Notes under the pieces: model-generated
Told to the model about the DNA's origin: nothing
What the model saw: the letters and a program-made list of their open reading frames with translations, nothing else
Databases searched by the model: none
Shown: positions 49,381 to 57,547 of the stretch, in pieces
How the letters are laid out: each line of letters starts with the position of its first letter
How positions within the stretch are numbered: position 1 is the stretch's first letter
NCBI RefSeq assembly: GCF_000315365.1
Contig: NZ_CAOS01000015.1
Coordinates: 78,026-142,025, forward strand
DNA length: 64,000 nt
Direction: 5' to 3'
Source: Desulforamulus hydrothermalis Lam5 = DSM 18033
Lineage (GTDB): Bacteria; Bacillota; Desulfotomaculia; Desulfotomaculales; Desulfotomaculaceae
Program-made: the position numbers and the translations under genes

Positions 49381-50298
49381 TTATGAATTCGCCGTTAAAG
49401 AAAGAATTTGGGATAAGTCCTGCGCCTGCTTAAACATGTCATGGTGCAAATCCCCCAGTTCCTTCAGCCGGCAGAAGACAGTATTGAGGGTGAAATCTGA
49501 CGGCATGATACATCCGGCTTCGATTTCTTCCCATAAAACAGGGGTTGATACAGGCGCTCCGGGCAACGGTCTTAAGCTATAAGTCCAGGCCATACTTTTA
49601 CCCCGGGTGTTTTGCAAATAGTCTACATATACTTTGTGGGGTTCCCTTGCTGCCAGCGCCCTGGTGACGGTGGCCTTGTCGGGCACTGCCCGGGTTACCA
49701 AACCGGCCAGCCACTCCATCGCACCGGTGACTTCCCGGAAAGTATAAACAGGCCTTATGGGAATAAAAATATGTATCCCTGCCGCTCCCGAGGTTTTGGG
49801 AAAACCCAGTAAACCAAGGTAATCAAGCACTTGGCGCACCACTTCGGCCACCGCCAGGACATCTTGAAAGGCAGCCTGCCGGCCCGGATCCAAATCAATA
49901 ACCGCTAAATCCGGATATTCCACCCGGGGATGGCGGGATAGCCAGGCGTGCATTTCAATGCAACCCTGATTAGCCAGCCAAACCAGTGTGGCCGTATCAT
50001 GACAGACAATATAATTTACCCTTTTTTTACTGTGCCTGATGCTGACGGTTTGCATCCATTCGGGTGCATAATCCGGACATTCCTTGTGGTAAAAATATTC
50101 ACCTGACACGCCGTGGGGATAGCGTTTCATCACCAGGGGCCGCCCTTTGATGTGAGGCAACAAAAAGGGCGCAATGTCCGTATAATACTTTATTAAATGA
50201 GCTTTGGTCAAGCCTTCCGGCCATATTAACTTGCTTAAATTAGAGAGCTTAAGTTGTTTTCCTTCCAGGGTTACTTCTGTAACAGCGGTGGCAACCAA
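49381..50298 (-). CDS. LigD-type DNA polymerase/primase domain protein
   Basis: A 305-residue protein of the LigD polymerase (AEP primase) family, used in bacterial non-homologous end joining. It shows NLSKLIWPEGLTKAHLIKYY, the metal-binding DxD in AVIDLDPGRQ, PKTSGAAGIHIFIPI, and YVDYLQNTRGKSMAWTYSLRPLPGAPVSTPV. In many bacteria this domain is fused to the ligase; here it is a separate gene, about 12.5 kb from the ligase and Ku genes. The start is a TTG after GGAGGATGCAGT; the open frame extends seven codons further. Confidence 0.9.
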   Translation of the reverse strand: MVATAVTEVTLEGKQLKLSNLSKLIWPEGLTKAHLIKYYTDIAPFLLPHIKGRPLVMKRYPHGVSGEYFYHKECPDYAPEWMQTVSIRHSKKRVNYIVCHDTATLVWLANQGCIEMHAWLSRHPRVEYPDLAVIDLDPGRQAAFQDVLAVAEVVRQVLDYLGLLGFPKTSGAAGIHIFIPIRPVYTFREVTGAMEWLAGLVTRAVPDKATVTRALAAREPHKVYVDYLQNTRGKSMAWTYSLRPLPGAPVSTPVLWEEIEAGCIMPSDFTLNTVFCRLKELGDLHHDMFKQAQDLSQILSLTANS

Positions 50299-50349
50299 AC
50301 TGCATCCTCCTTTCCCCAACCGTTACTAGTTGTACCCCGGCAGAAAAAA

Positions 50350-50377
50350 AATAGCCCGGCCAAAGCCGGGGCTGGCA
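50350..50377 (-). terminator. Terminator after the ArsB/NhaD-type permease gene
   Basis: AGCCC(C)GGC pairs with GCCGGGCT around a TTTG loop, with one bulged C, followed on the minus strand by ATTTTTTTTC. It is seven bases past the permease stop. Confidence 0.75.
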
Positions 50378-50383
50378 TAACAA

Positions 50384-51667
50384 TTAGGTTAAGTAGAAAA
50401 AGTACAGGTACACAGAAGATATGATAATAGATACCAGCATGAGCGGGAAGGCCACTTTCATAAAGCCCAGGAAAGTAAAGCGAATACCCTGCTTTTCCGC
50501 CATACCGGCCACCACCACGTTGGCTGAAGCACCAATGATGGTACCGTTGCCGCCCAGGCAGGCCCCCAGGGCCAAGGACCACCACAGGGGATCCAGGTTG
50601 GCAATGCCGCCCAAGCGGCCCATATCCTGGATCAAAGGAATCATGGTGGCCACAAAGGGGATATTGTCCACAAAGGCAGAAGCAATGGCCGACAGCCAGA
50701 GGATCAGCATACCGGTGGTGAGCAGTTCCCCGCCGGTTAACTCCAGCGCCTTTTGAGCTATCCATTCAATAACGCCCACTTCTTCCAAGCCGCCTACCAG
50801 AATAAACAGGCCGGCAAAGAAGAAAATGACAGGCCATTCCACCGCTTCCAATGCGTGTTCCGGTTCCTCCCTGGTCAGCAGCAGCAGCAGGGCCGCGCCG
50901 AACAGGGCAATGGTGGCAGATTCCAGGTGGACATACTGGTGCAGCAAGAAACCGCAAATGGTAACCGCCAAGGCAAAAAGCGATTTCTTAAGCAATACAG
51001 GATCCTTAATTTCATCCTTTTCATTCATGGCCATAATATTTCTTTTTAATTCTTCCCGCACCACAAATTGTTTGCGGTAAATCCACTTCAATAAATAAAT
51101 AGTGACAACCATAATAACAATTACAACCGGAGCTAAGTTAACTACAAAATCCATAAAACCAAGGCCGACGGCGGAACCAATCATAATGTTCGGCGGGTCG
51201 CCGATGAGGGTAGCGGTTCCACCGATGTTGGAAGCCAGCACCTCAGCCAGCAATATGGGCATCGGGTTAATTTCCAGCGCCCGGGCAATGGAGAAGGTTA
51301 CAGGTACAATTAACAGCACGGTGGTTACGTTGTCCAGCAGGGCAGACAATACTGCAGTAATAAGCGACAGCGCCACCATAATGGCCAGGGGTTCGCCCTT
51401 GCTTTGCTTGGCGGCCTTGACCGCCAGATACTCAAACACGCCGGAGCGCCTGGTAATACCCACAATAATCATCATACCCACCAGCAGGCCGATAGTATTA
51501 AAATCAATGGCTTTAACAGCCTCTTCCTGGTGCAGCACACCGGCAATAATAAGGATCATGGCCCCAAACAGAGCCACCACGGTACGGTGAATTTTTTCGG
51601 AAATAATAATTGCGTATGAAATTAAAAAAACGGCGGTTGCAAATATGACTTGACTGTTTCCCTCCAC
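50384..51667 (-). CDS. ArsB/NhaD-type (ion transporter superfamily) permease
   Basis: A 427-residue membrane protein with about 11-12 spans. The two halves each carry a conserved pattern: ALLDNVTTVLLIVPVTFSIARAL with NIGGTATLIGDPPNIMIGSAVGL, and SAFVDNIPFVATMIPLIQDMG with GACLGGNGTIIGASANVVVAG. These are typical of the ArsB/NhaD and SLC13-like families, which carry organic anions, arsenite or sodium/proton exchange. The substrate cannot be told from the sequence. It is downstream of a DASS-type carrier gene. Confidence 0.85.
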   Translation of the reverse strand: MEGNSQVIFATAVFLISYAIIISEKIHRTVVALFGAMILIIAGVLHQEEAVKAIDFNTIGLLVGMMIIVGITRRSGVFEYLAVKAAKQSKGEPLAIMVALSLITAVLSALLDNVTTVLLIVPVTFSIARALEINPMPILLAEVLASNIGGTATLIGDPPNIMIGSAVGLGFMDFVVNLAPVVIVIMVVTIYLLKWIYRKQFVVREELKRNIMAMNEKDEIKDPVLLKKSLFALAVTICGFLLHQYVHLESATIALFGAALLLLLTREEPEHALEAVEWPVIFFFAGLFILVGGLEEVGVIEWIAQKALELTGGELLTTGMLILWLSAIASAFVDNIPFVATMIPLIQDMGRLGGIANLDPLWWSLALGACLGGNGTIIGASANVVVAGMAEKQGIRFTFLGFMKVAFPLMLVSIIISSVYLYFFYLT

Positions 51668-51780
51668 GACGCATCACCTCAGCAATTAGTTTTTTATGGT
51701 ATTGTCACCGCCACCACCAAGTATTATAATCCTCCTGCCATGTCATTACAATGACTTTGCCAAAAACAAATAATTCAAAT

Positions 51781-51808
51781 AAACCCTGGTTATGTAAAAC
51801 CAGGGTTT
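51781..51808 (-). terminator. Terminator after the DASS-type transporter
   Basis: AAACCCTGGTT and AACCAGGGTTT form an 11-base stem with a six-base loop. The minus-strand tail ATTTGAATTATTTG is T-rich. Confidence 0.65.
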
Positions 51809-51840
51809 TACCAAGTATTTAACACATAATTTTTATATGT

Positions 51841-53298
51841 TTAATGTACTAATGCAGGAATGCCGATAATGGGCCAGAAGGTTAAAGAGAAGATGGCCAC
51901 CATGGCCAGGATGGCTAAACTGGCCGGAATGCCGGTTACAAAGAACTCGCCGGTACTGAATTGTTTAGATTCATAAGCAATGGCGTTGGGTGCCGCACCG
52001 ATCAGCAGCAGGAAGGGCATACCGGCCATGGCCACTGATGAATACAGCACGATCTCCGGGTTAACTCCCAGGTATTTGGCAATAACCAGAGCCACCGGCA
52101 GGCAGATGGAAATAGCTGCCACATTCATAATAAAGTTGGTTAAGATCAATACCAGCAGTGAAATACCCAGCAGGAACACCAACCAGGGCGCATCCTTAAT
52201 TAAAGACAACCAGCTGACCGCCATCCATTCCGCAGCACCGGTTTGCCACAGGGCAAAACCGATACTCATGGCCCCGGAGAACAACAATACTATATTCCAG
52301 GGGATCGATTTTTCCAGGTCTTTAACAGTAAGGACTTTAGTGATGAAGAAGATCAACCCTGCTGCCAGCAAAGGAACTGAACGGTCCATACCCTTTAGGG
52401 CGGGAATAAACTTTTGGAAAATCAAGGTGCACAAGGCAAGGGCTACCACGACCAAGACAAAAATTTCCTGTTTGCTGATAGGGCCTAATTTAGCCAGCTC
52501 TTGCTGGGCCCGCTGGCGCAGACCGGGTACTTTGATTTTTTCCGGTTTAAAAATGGTAATCATCAGGAAAAAGATCAGGAAGACCGTGACCCAGCCAAAG
52601 GGAGCCAAAGCGGCAGAGAATTGCAAAAAGCTAACGTCTTGACCGGTAAATTCTTTGTAAAAACCAACCGCCGCAGGGTTGCGGGCGCCGCCCATCAAGG
52701 TGCAAATACTGCCCGCACCGGCTGCAAAAGCCATGCCGATAAATAAAGCTTTACCAAATTTACTGGGTTTGTTCAGATCGCCGCCGTACAAGGCTAAAAT
52801 AGACATTAAAATGGGAAACATGGTGCCGGCTACCGCAGTATGGGCCATCACGTGAGTTAACAGGGCCGTCAACACAAAAACCCCCAACAGGATTTTACGA
52901 GTATCTTCCCCCACTATAACCAGCATTTTATAAGCTATGCGTTTCGTTATGCCACACTGGGTAAAGGCCAACCCCACCAGCAAAGAGCCTAAAATAAACA
53001 TCACCGTGGGGTCCATAAAATCCCGAAAAGCCTCCTTAGCCGGCCGGATGCCGAAGACCGGCTGCAAAACACCGATGGCAATACTGGTAACACCAATTGG
53101 TATAACTTCAAACACCCACCAGATACCGGCCAACAAAAACAGACCCAAGCCTGCTTTGCCCGCTTGCGACAGTTCAAAGGTTTTACCCATAGGATCAACC
53201 GCAGGATTTAAAGGTGGCATAAAGTAAAACAACAGTAAGATTGCAAAACCTAAAAGTACAAAGAAATAACGTTTTAATTCACTGTTCACAGCCATCAC
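51841..53298 (-). CDS. DASS/SLC13-type anion:sodium symporter
   Basis: A 485-residue membrane protein of the divalent anion:Na+ symporter family (CitT/SdcS-like). Markers are GIWWVFEVIPIGVTSI, AFRDFMDPTVMFILGSLLVGLAFTQCGITKRIAY, and the C-terminal LTNFIMNVAAISICLPVALVIA and AGMPFLLLIGAAPNAIAY. The likely substrate is a C4-dicarboxylate, citrate or sulfate; which one is not determinable. The open frame begins with GTG-ATG, and another GTG four codons in is better spaced from GGGGTG, so the N-terminus is uncertain. Confidence 0.87.
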   Translation of the reverse strand: MMAVNSELKRYFFVLLGFAILLLFYFMPPLNPAVDPMGKTFELSQAGKAGLGLFLLAGIWWVFEVIPIGVTSIAIGVLQPVFGIRPAKEAFRDFMDPTVMFILGSLLVGLAFTQCGITKRIAYKMLVIVGEDTRKILLGVFVLTALLTHVMAHTAVAGTMFPILMSILALYGGDLNKPSKFGKALFIGMAFAAGAGSICTLMGGARNPAAVGFYKEFTGQDVSFLQFSAALAPFGWVTVFLIFFLMITIFKPEKIKVPGLRQRAQQELAKLGPISKQEIFVLVVVALALCTLIFQKFIPALKGMDRSVPLLAAGLIFFITKVLTVKDLEKSIPWNIVLLFSGAMSIGFALWQTGAAEWMAVSWLSLIKDAPWLVFLLGISLLVLILTNFIMNVAAISICLPVALVIAKYLGVNPEIVLYSSVAMAGMPFLLLIGAAPNAIAYESKQFSTGEFFVTGIPASLAILAMVAIFSLTFWPIIGIPALVH

Positions 53299-53456
53299 CC
53301 CGTAAAATTAATTAAGGTGCTTATTAGTCAAAAATATATTTACCAACCCACTCTGCTTTGAAATAACAATTTTTCAACAACCTGACATTAGGTGTGCAAA
53401 CTTAACAACACTAAATATAAATACTTAAACATAGCCCTCCTTTCCTAAAAAATAAA

Positions 53457-53498
53457 AACCAACGTTATTTGGCCCAAAGAACCAAGATAACGTTGGTT
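53457..53498 (-). terminator. Strong terminator after the DUF2294 gene
   Basis: AACCAACGTTAT and ATAACGTTGGTT form a 12-base stem, extended by an inner TTGG/CCAA. The minus-strand tail is TTTATTTTTT. It is about 90 bases past the DUF2294 stop. The rest of the 290-base gap to the DASS gene is AT-rich, with an AAGGTGCTT motif at 53314-53322. Confidence 0.8.
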
Positions 53499-53589
53499 TA
53501 CTTTATACCAAGCCTGTTCCGGCTTCGCATCCGGTCTACCAACATTTAACCTGCAACTCGCCTGTCAACCTACCTCAGTTGCAGGCCAG

Positions 53590-53958
53590 TCAGATTGATT
53601 TTAATTTTTTTTCCAGATCCGTATTGAGAATGAATACTTCAATTTGTTCCCCGGTGCGAATACTGATGTCACCGTGGCTGCTTACAACCTGGCAATTGGT
53701 TAAATCAGCAATCAACTTCTCAATTTGCTCAAGGTATGACTCCCGCAATTCCATGCGAAGCTGTTTCACCAGCGCCCGGCCTTTGCGGCTGTTGCTTACA
53801 TGCTTTTCTTCTTTGGTAAGAACACCTTTGGACCGAACAATTACCATATCCCGGCAAATCATGGCCCTGGTGATTTCCGGTCCTCGGCCTACCAGTTCCC
53901 GTTGAAACTTTATAAAGGCTTCACAAATTTGTCTCTCTAGCAATATCTGCCGGCTCAA
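53590..53958 (-). CDS. DUF2294 domain protein
   Basis: A 122-residue protein of the DUF2294 family (common in Bacilli and Clostridia, function unknown). It shows ICEAFIKFQRELVGRGPEITRAMICRDMVIVRSKGVLTKEEKHV and a C-terminal EQIEKLIADLTNCQVVSSHGDISIRTGEQIEVFIL. It stands alone, with its own terminator, and an AT-rich region upstream containing ATGACAAATA repeats. Some DUF2294 proteins lie near anion or sodium transporters, and so does this one. Confidence 0.8.
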   Translation of the reverse strand: MSRQILLERQICEAFIKFQRELVGRGPEITRAMICRDMVIVRSKGVLTKEEKHVSNSRKGRALVKQLRMELRESYLEQIEKLIADLTNCQVVSSHGDISIRTGEQIEVFILNTDLEKKLKSI

Positions 53959-54339
53959 GCCCCCTCCCCCTTTTACGACAAATTTCCCGGCATAAATATA
54001 AAATAAAAGTAATTTGCATTGACCAACTTAAAATCCTGACAAACAATAAAGCCGTCTTGTGGTTTTGCATGACAAATAAATTTATGTTGTAATGACAAAT
54101 ATTTGTGTCTTTAACGTACAGATTTAAAATAATTCTGTACAGTTCTAAATATTTGTTTGACTCTGGATTTTGTCGCGATTACTCCCTCTGCCTTCGTATT
54201 GATAATAATTTCACAACTTTTAAAGTTTCTTAATAAAAATACCCCTTGCTGCCGCACAGCTTAAAAAATTGGCCGGGCCGCAACCGGCCACTGCCTAAAG
54301 TATTGAGATGTAACCTGAAATACGTCATTAAACAAACAA

Positions 54340-54363
54340 GGGCCGGCCCAAAAGGGCCCGCCC
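54340..54363 (-). terminator. GC-rich hairpin, possible second terminator
   Basis: GGGCGGGCCC pairs with GGGCCGGCCC, ten positions with one mismatch and a TTTT loop, then TTGTTTGTTT on the minus strand. It follows the 54385-54423 hairpin in the same transcript. Confidence 0.45.
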
Positions 54364-54384
54364 CAGGCGGCAAAGCCCAAAAAT

Positions 54385-54423
54385 AAACAAGCATCCCCTT
54401 TTTGTACAACGGGATGCTTGTTT
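54385..54423 (-). terminator. Terminator after the small Cys-containing gene
   Basis: AAACAAGCATCCC and GGGATGCTTGTTT form a perfect 13-base stem, followed on the minus strand by ATTTTTG. It is about 110 bases past the stop of the 54532 gene. Confidence 0.7.
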
Positions 54424-54531
54424 AAAGCGCTATATCGCTCTGAATACGGGGTTGCAAAAAAGCTAAAATTGCTTTAGGAACAATCCTCTCTTAAAAAGCC
54501 GACCGTTTATAACTTGCTGTGTCCTCGGCAG

Positions 54532-54807
54532 TTAAACGGCTGTGGGGGCCAGGGCTCCTCCATGGTAAAAAAAACTTTCCTTTACGCCCTGTTCTTCCTT
54601 GCTTTCCTCCAGGCTGAGATAGTTTTGGCAGCGGACAGGAATCACTGAAATATCCGTCAGAATAACATAGTCAATCTCCCTGGGTGCCAGTTCTTTTATG
54701 CCCGCTTCGGCATTTTGGATGGCCTCTTTGATTAGACGGCTGAGATGAAGCCGGATATCGCATGTTTCTTTACGGGCGCACTTGCCGCACTTTGAGGTAC
54801 CGTACAT
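54532..54807 (-). CDS. Small cysteine-containing hypothetical protein
   Basis: A 91-residue protein that I do not recognise. The N-terminus MYGTSKCGKCARKETCDIRLHL has three cysteines in a CxxCxxxxxC pattern that could bind a metal or cluster; the fourth ligand may be His or the later Cys in VRCQNYL. The middle (LAPREIDYVILTDISVIPVRC) is beta-like. The ATG at 54805-54807 is preceded by GGGGGG; a GTG one codon before is too close to it. It stands alone between two long gene-free stretches. Confidence 0.55.
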   Translation of the reverse strand: MYGTSKCGKCARKETCDIRLHLSRLIKEAIQNAEAGIKELAPREIDYVILTDISVIPVRCQNYLSLEESKEEQGVKESFFYHGGALAPTAV

Positions 54808-54847
54808 CACTAACCCCCCTTTTTATTATTATACCACCGAATCAAAA

Positions 54848-54891
54848 AGGCCGGCACAAAATACGGAAAAACCCGCAAGTCGTGCCGGCCT
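54848..54891 (-). terminator. Terminator-like hairpin without a clear parent gene
   Basis: AGGCCGGCAC and GTGCCGGCCT form a perfect ten-base stem around a 24-base loop that itself has a small CGG/CCG hairpin. The minus-strand tail is TTTTTGATTC. No gene ends just before it, so it may end a short non-coding transcript or sit in the leader of the 92-codon gene. Confidence 0.5.
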
Positions 54892-55190
54892 ACCCAATGC
54901 CAAGGTTCACTTCGCACTTTGTCTGCCTTTTTTGCTTTTTCTTAAATTAACTGTTTCGTAAAATTTTGTACAGTCTGATTTAAGCTAATTGACATTAAAT
55001 TACTTGCCCAATCTAAACATCAGTTCTTATTTCAGCAGTTTGCAAAATATTAAGAAAGTTGCTTTGATTGCTTGCCGATCAGCGGTTTGTTTGGTCCGGA
55101 ATAACTTCTTATGACCATGAAAACCTCTTTATCAATGCCGCTACAAAAATCCGGACAGGGGAACAAGATTTATTTTTTAACCATAAAAAA

Positions 55191-55208
55191 AGCGACTGAG
55201 AAGTCGCT
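55191..55208 (-). terminator. Terminator downstream of element B
   Basis: AGCGACT and AGTCGCT form a seven-base stem with a TCTC loop and seven T residues after it on the minus strand. The SulP transcript may extend through the repeat to here. Confidence 0.75.
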
Positions 55209-55231
55209 CAAAGTGTCAACAAACATTAACC

Positions 55232-55438
55232 GTGGTTTATGATTACCTTTAGCTCCGGTCTGCGCACCGGCAGCACTATGATTCGCTCCGGTCGCCCTTG
55301 GGGTCGCCTCAAACTGACCCTCCTGGCCAGGTTCGACCGGCGCCCACAGGATGTGGGCGCCACCCCAATGACTCCTTACGCTCATCAAGGGCTGTAACCC
55401 TGCTTCGACAAGTTGCTGGCAGGTGATCATTAAACCAC
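55232..55438 (+). repeat. Dispersed element copy B (MITE-like)
   Basis: The best-preserved copy, about 207 bases. The left end reads GTGGTTTATGATTACCT and the reverse of the right end reads GTGGTTTAATGATCACCT, so the terminal inverted repeats match over about 17 bases with one gap and one mismatch. Inside are a ten-base-stem hairpin GGCGCCCACA-GGA-TGTGGGCGCC and the block CTCATCAAG...CGACAAGTTGC.GGCAGG shared with copies A and C. No transposase is encoded, as in MITEs. Confidence 0.75.
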
Positions 55439-55648
55439 CTTGACTTTCCTTTGTCTATTGTCTGAGCGGCTGAGCAGCCCCTTTAAATAATTAAGCAAGC
55501 CGGTTTGTTAAACTTGTTTCTATTTTAAGTATTTTATATAATTAAGTTTTACGCCAATAATCCATATCTTTGGTTATTTATTTACCTACCTGCATGTCGC
55601 CTTGACCAAACCGGTAAAATAATCCATCTCAGGGTTAATCAAGCAAGG

Positions 55649-57370
55649 CTAGGCGCGGACAGTTCTTTCCTGGGTAGAGTATCCGATATTTCTTACAAAA
55701 GAACTGGCCTCATCAAGAACTTTGCCCGAAGTGGCAAATACTTCATCTTCTTCCATGAAAACATTGTTGCTGCCCACATGATCAATGATATGCATTTTCT
55801 CCAGCATCCGATAAATTTTAGGCGAAACCCCGGACAGCATTACCCGCTTGCCGTCACTCTGAGCTCTGTTAATAAATGATTCTATTACTTCTAAAGCGGT
55901 AATATCAATCACAGAAATGCCCTTAAAACGAATCAAGAATACCTTTGCATCAGAATAATTATCTGATAACTTCTTCTCCAGGTCTGAAGCAGAGCCAAAA
56001 TACAGGTTGCCTTCCAGCTGAAAAATTGATATTGAGGGATTTTCGCCGTTAATGGTCTGCTCCACAAACCTGCCGTCACTGACCCTGACCGGTGCCAGGG
56101 TTTTTACACCGGCTACGCCGGAATCCTTCAAATAAAGGATCAGCGACAGAGCCACCCCGGCATAAATAGCCTGTTCAAGCTCGGGAGCAAATATGGTGGT
56201 CAGCATGGTTACCAGCAAAACAGCCGCATCGTTACGGTTGGTTTTTAAAACTTTAACCAGTGCTTTTTTATCTATCATGGAGTAAGCAACAACCATGATC
56301 ACGCCGGCTAAGCTGGCGTTAGGAATATATTTGGCGTAGGGGGCAAAGAAAATCAGCACTAACAGCATTATAACACCAACCAGTACACCGGCTAGCCGGG
56401 TGCGCCCCCCGTTTTGGTAGGTGATGGCGGAACGGGTAAAAGAACCCGAGCCTGCGATACAGCTGAAGAAACCGCCAACCATATTGGCCAATCCCTGACC
56501 GATAAACTCCTGGTTAGGATCAATTTTCTGCAAGGTTTTGGCCGCTATCGCCTTGGAGATAGAAACCGCTTCTACTAATCCTATAATTGCGATGACCAGG
56601 GCGCCCGCACTTAAATCAGCAATGGCTTTGGGACTAAAGTTGGGTTGACTTAGCGGCGGGATAGCCTGGGGAATTTGACCCACAATTTTAACACCGTATT
56701 TTTCTAAATTAAGAGTCATCACCAAAACCACTGAAAAAATAACTCCCAACAGTGCCCCGGGTAGGTTTTTATTTATTTTTTTACAAATAACAATTACCGC
56801 AATAGTAAAAATCCCCAAACCAAAGGCCACATAGTTTAATTTATCAATGTTTTGCAAACAAATAATTACTTTATCAATACTGGACAGGTGACCTTTGGGC
56901 AATTTGATTCCCATCAAGTTATTAAGCTGGCCCATTGCAATGATTATACCGGCACCGGCAGTAAAGCCAACAATCACTGCGTGGGATACATAGTTAACCA
57001 GAGAGCCCAAGCGCAAAACTCCCATTAAAAATTGAATCGCACCCACCAAAAAGGTCAGTAAAAACAAGTTGGCAAAGAAATTATCCTGTCCCGCAAAGGG
57101 CACCATGTATGCGGCAATCAAGAGCGAAATAGCATTAGTTGGCCCGGTGGCCAGCTGGTGCGAACTACCAAAAGAAGACGCAACAATAGTGAGAACTATG
57201 CCTGCATACAGGCCGTAAGCCGGGTGGACACCGGCAATCATGGCATAAGCCATGGTTTGAGGCAAAGCCACCACAGCAACCGTAAGTGCTGCAACTAAAT
57301 CAAATTTAAAGTCTTTTTTGTCGTAGCTTTTCAAGGTGTCTAAAATCGGCACAAACTTTAAAATGTTCAT
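55649..57370 (-). CDS. SulP family anion transporter with STAS domain
   Basis: A 573-residue SLC26/SulP permease. The N-terminal membrane part has AALTVAVVALPQTMAYAMIAGVHPAYGLYAGIVLTIVASSFGSSHQLATGPTNA in pieces and a GFTAGAGIIIAMGQLNNLMG span; the C-terminal STAS domain begins about residue 440 and contains FKGISVIDITALEVIESF. Substrates of the family are sulfate, bicarbonate or other anions. The ATG at 57368-57370 is preceded by GGGGGC; a TTG five codons earlier is less likely. A regulator gene lies upstream. Confidence 0.9.
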   Translation of the reverse strand: MNILKFVPILDTLKSYDKKDFKFDLVAALTVAVVALPQTMAYAMIAGVHPAYGLYAGIVLTIVASSFGSSHQLATGPTNAISLLIAAYMVPFAGQDNFFANLFLLTFLVGAIQFLMGVLRLGSLVNYVSHAVIVGFTAGAGIIIAMGQLNNLMGIKLPKGHLSSIDKVIICLQNIDKLNYVAFGLGIFTIAVIVICKKINKNLPGALLGVIFSVVLVMTLNLEKYGVKIVGQIPQAIPPLSQPNFSPKAIADLSAGALVIAIIGLVEAVSISKAIAAKTLQKIDPNQEFIGQGLANMVGGFFSCIAGSGSFTRSAITYQNGGRTRLAGVLVGVIMLLVLIFFAPYAKYIPNASLAGVIMVVAYSMIDKKALVKVLKTNRNDAAVLLVTMLTTIFAPELEQAIYAGVALSLILYLKDSGVAGVKTLAPVRVSDGRFVEQTINGENPSISIFQLEGNLYFGSASDLEKKLSDNYSDAKVFLIRFKGISVIDITALEVIESFINRAQSDGKRVMLSGVSPKIYRMLEKMHIIDHVGSNNVFMEEDEVFATSGKVLDEASSFVRNIGYSTQERTVRA

Positions 57371-57402
57371 AAGCACAGCCCCCAATAACAGTTTTGATCA
57401 CA

Positions 57403-57482
57403 AAAGGTGCTTTAAATACGATGTCATTAAGTATTTGTGAAACAAAGTGCTTCCATGGTTAAAAATAATAATAAAGGTGCTT
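57403..57482 (-). promoter_or_regulatory. Repeated AAGCACCTT-type motifs upstream of sulP
   Basis: The plus strand shows AAAGGTGCTT (57403-57412), AAAGTGCTT (57444-57452) and AAAGGTGCTT (57473-57482), spaced about 30-40 bases. They lie between the SulP gene and the upstream regulator gene. They could be operators; the protein is unknown. Confidence 0.35.
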
Positions 57483-57547
57483 AGTTAATTAAAAGTTATA
57501 GCTCTAAAGCAGCATAATTTTTCTGTTCTTTCAACCGCTCCTCTCTT

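Larger units (their letters stand above)
53959..54531. other. Gene-free stretch with hairpins
   Basis: This 573-base gap has no open frame with coding character. The part next to the DUF2294 gene is AT-rich, with two ATGACAAATA direct repeats and an ACAAATATTTGT palindrome, and probably carries that gene's promoter. Then follow a GGCCGG/CCGGCC hairpin (about 54272-54291), a GGGC-rich hairpin (54340-54363) and a terminator (54385-54423). Confidence 0.55.
54808..55648. other. Long gene-free stretch
   Basis: This 841-base gap holds a terminator-like hairpin (54848-54891), an AT-rich part, a terminator (55191-55208) and a dispersed element (55232-55438), then about 210 AT-rich bases downstream of the SulP stop. 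An open frame over the element (55170-55430, minus) has no coding character. No gene was recognised. Confidence 0.6.

Noticed and set aside
50271..50765. Minus-strand frame of 164 codons overlapping the ArsB/NhaD permease
   Set aside because: A shadow of the permease gene in another frame; the permease frame has strong family motifs.
55170..55430. Open frame of 86 codons on the minus strand
   Set aside because: It covers element B and runs into a terminator hairpin; no ribosome site or coding character.
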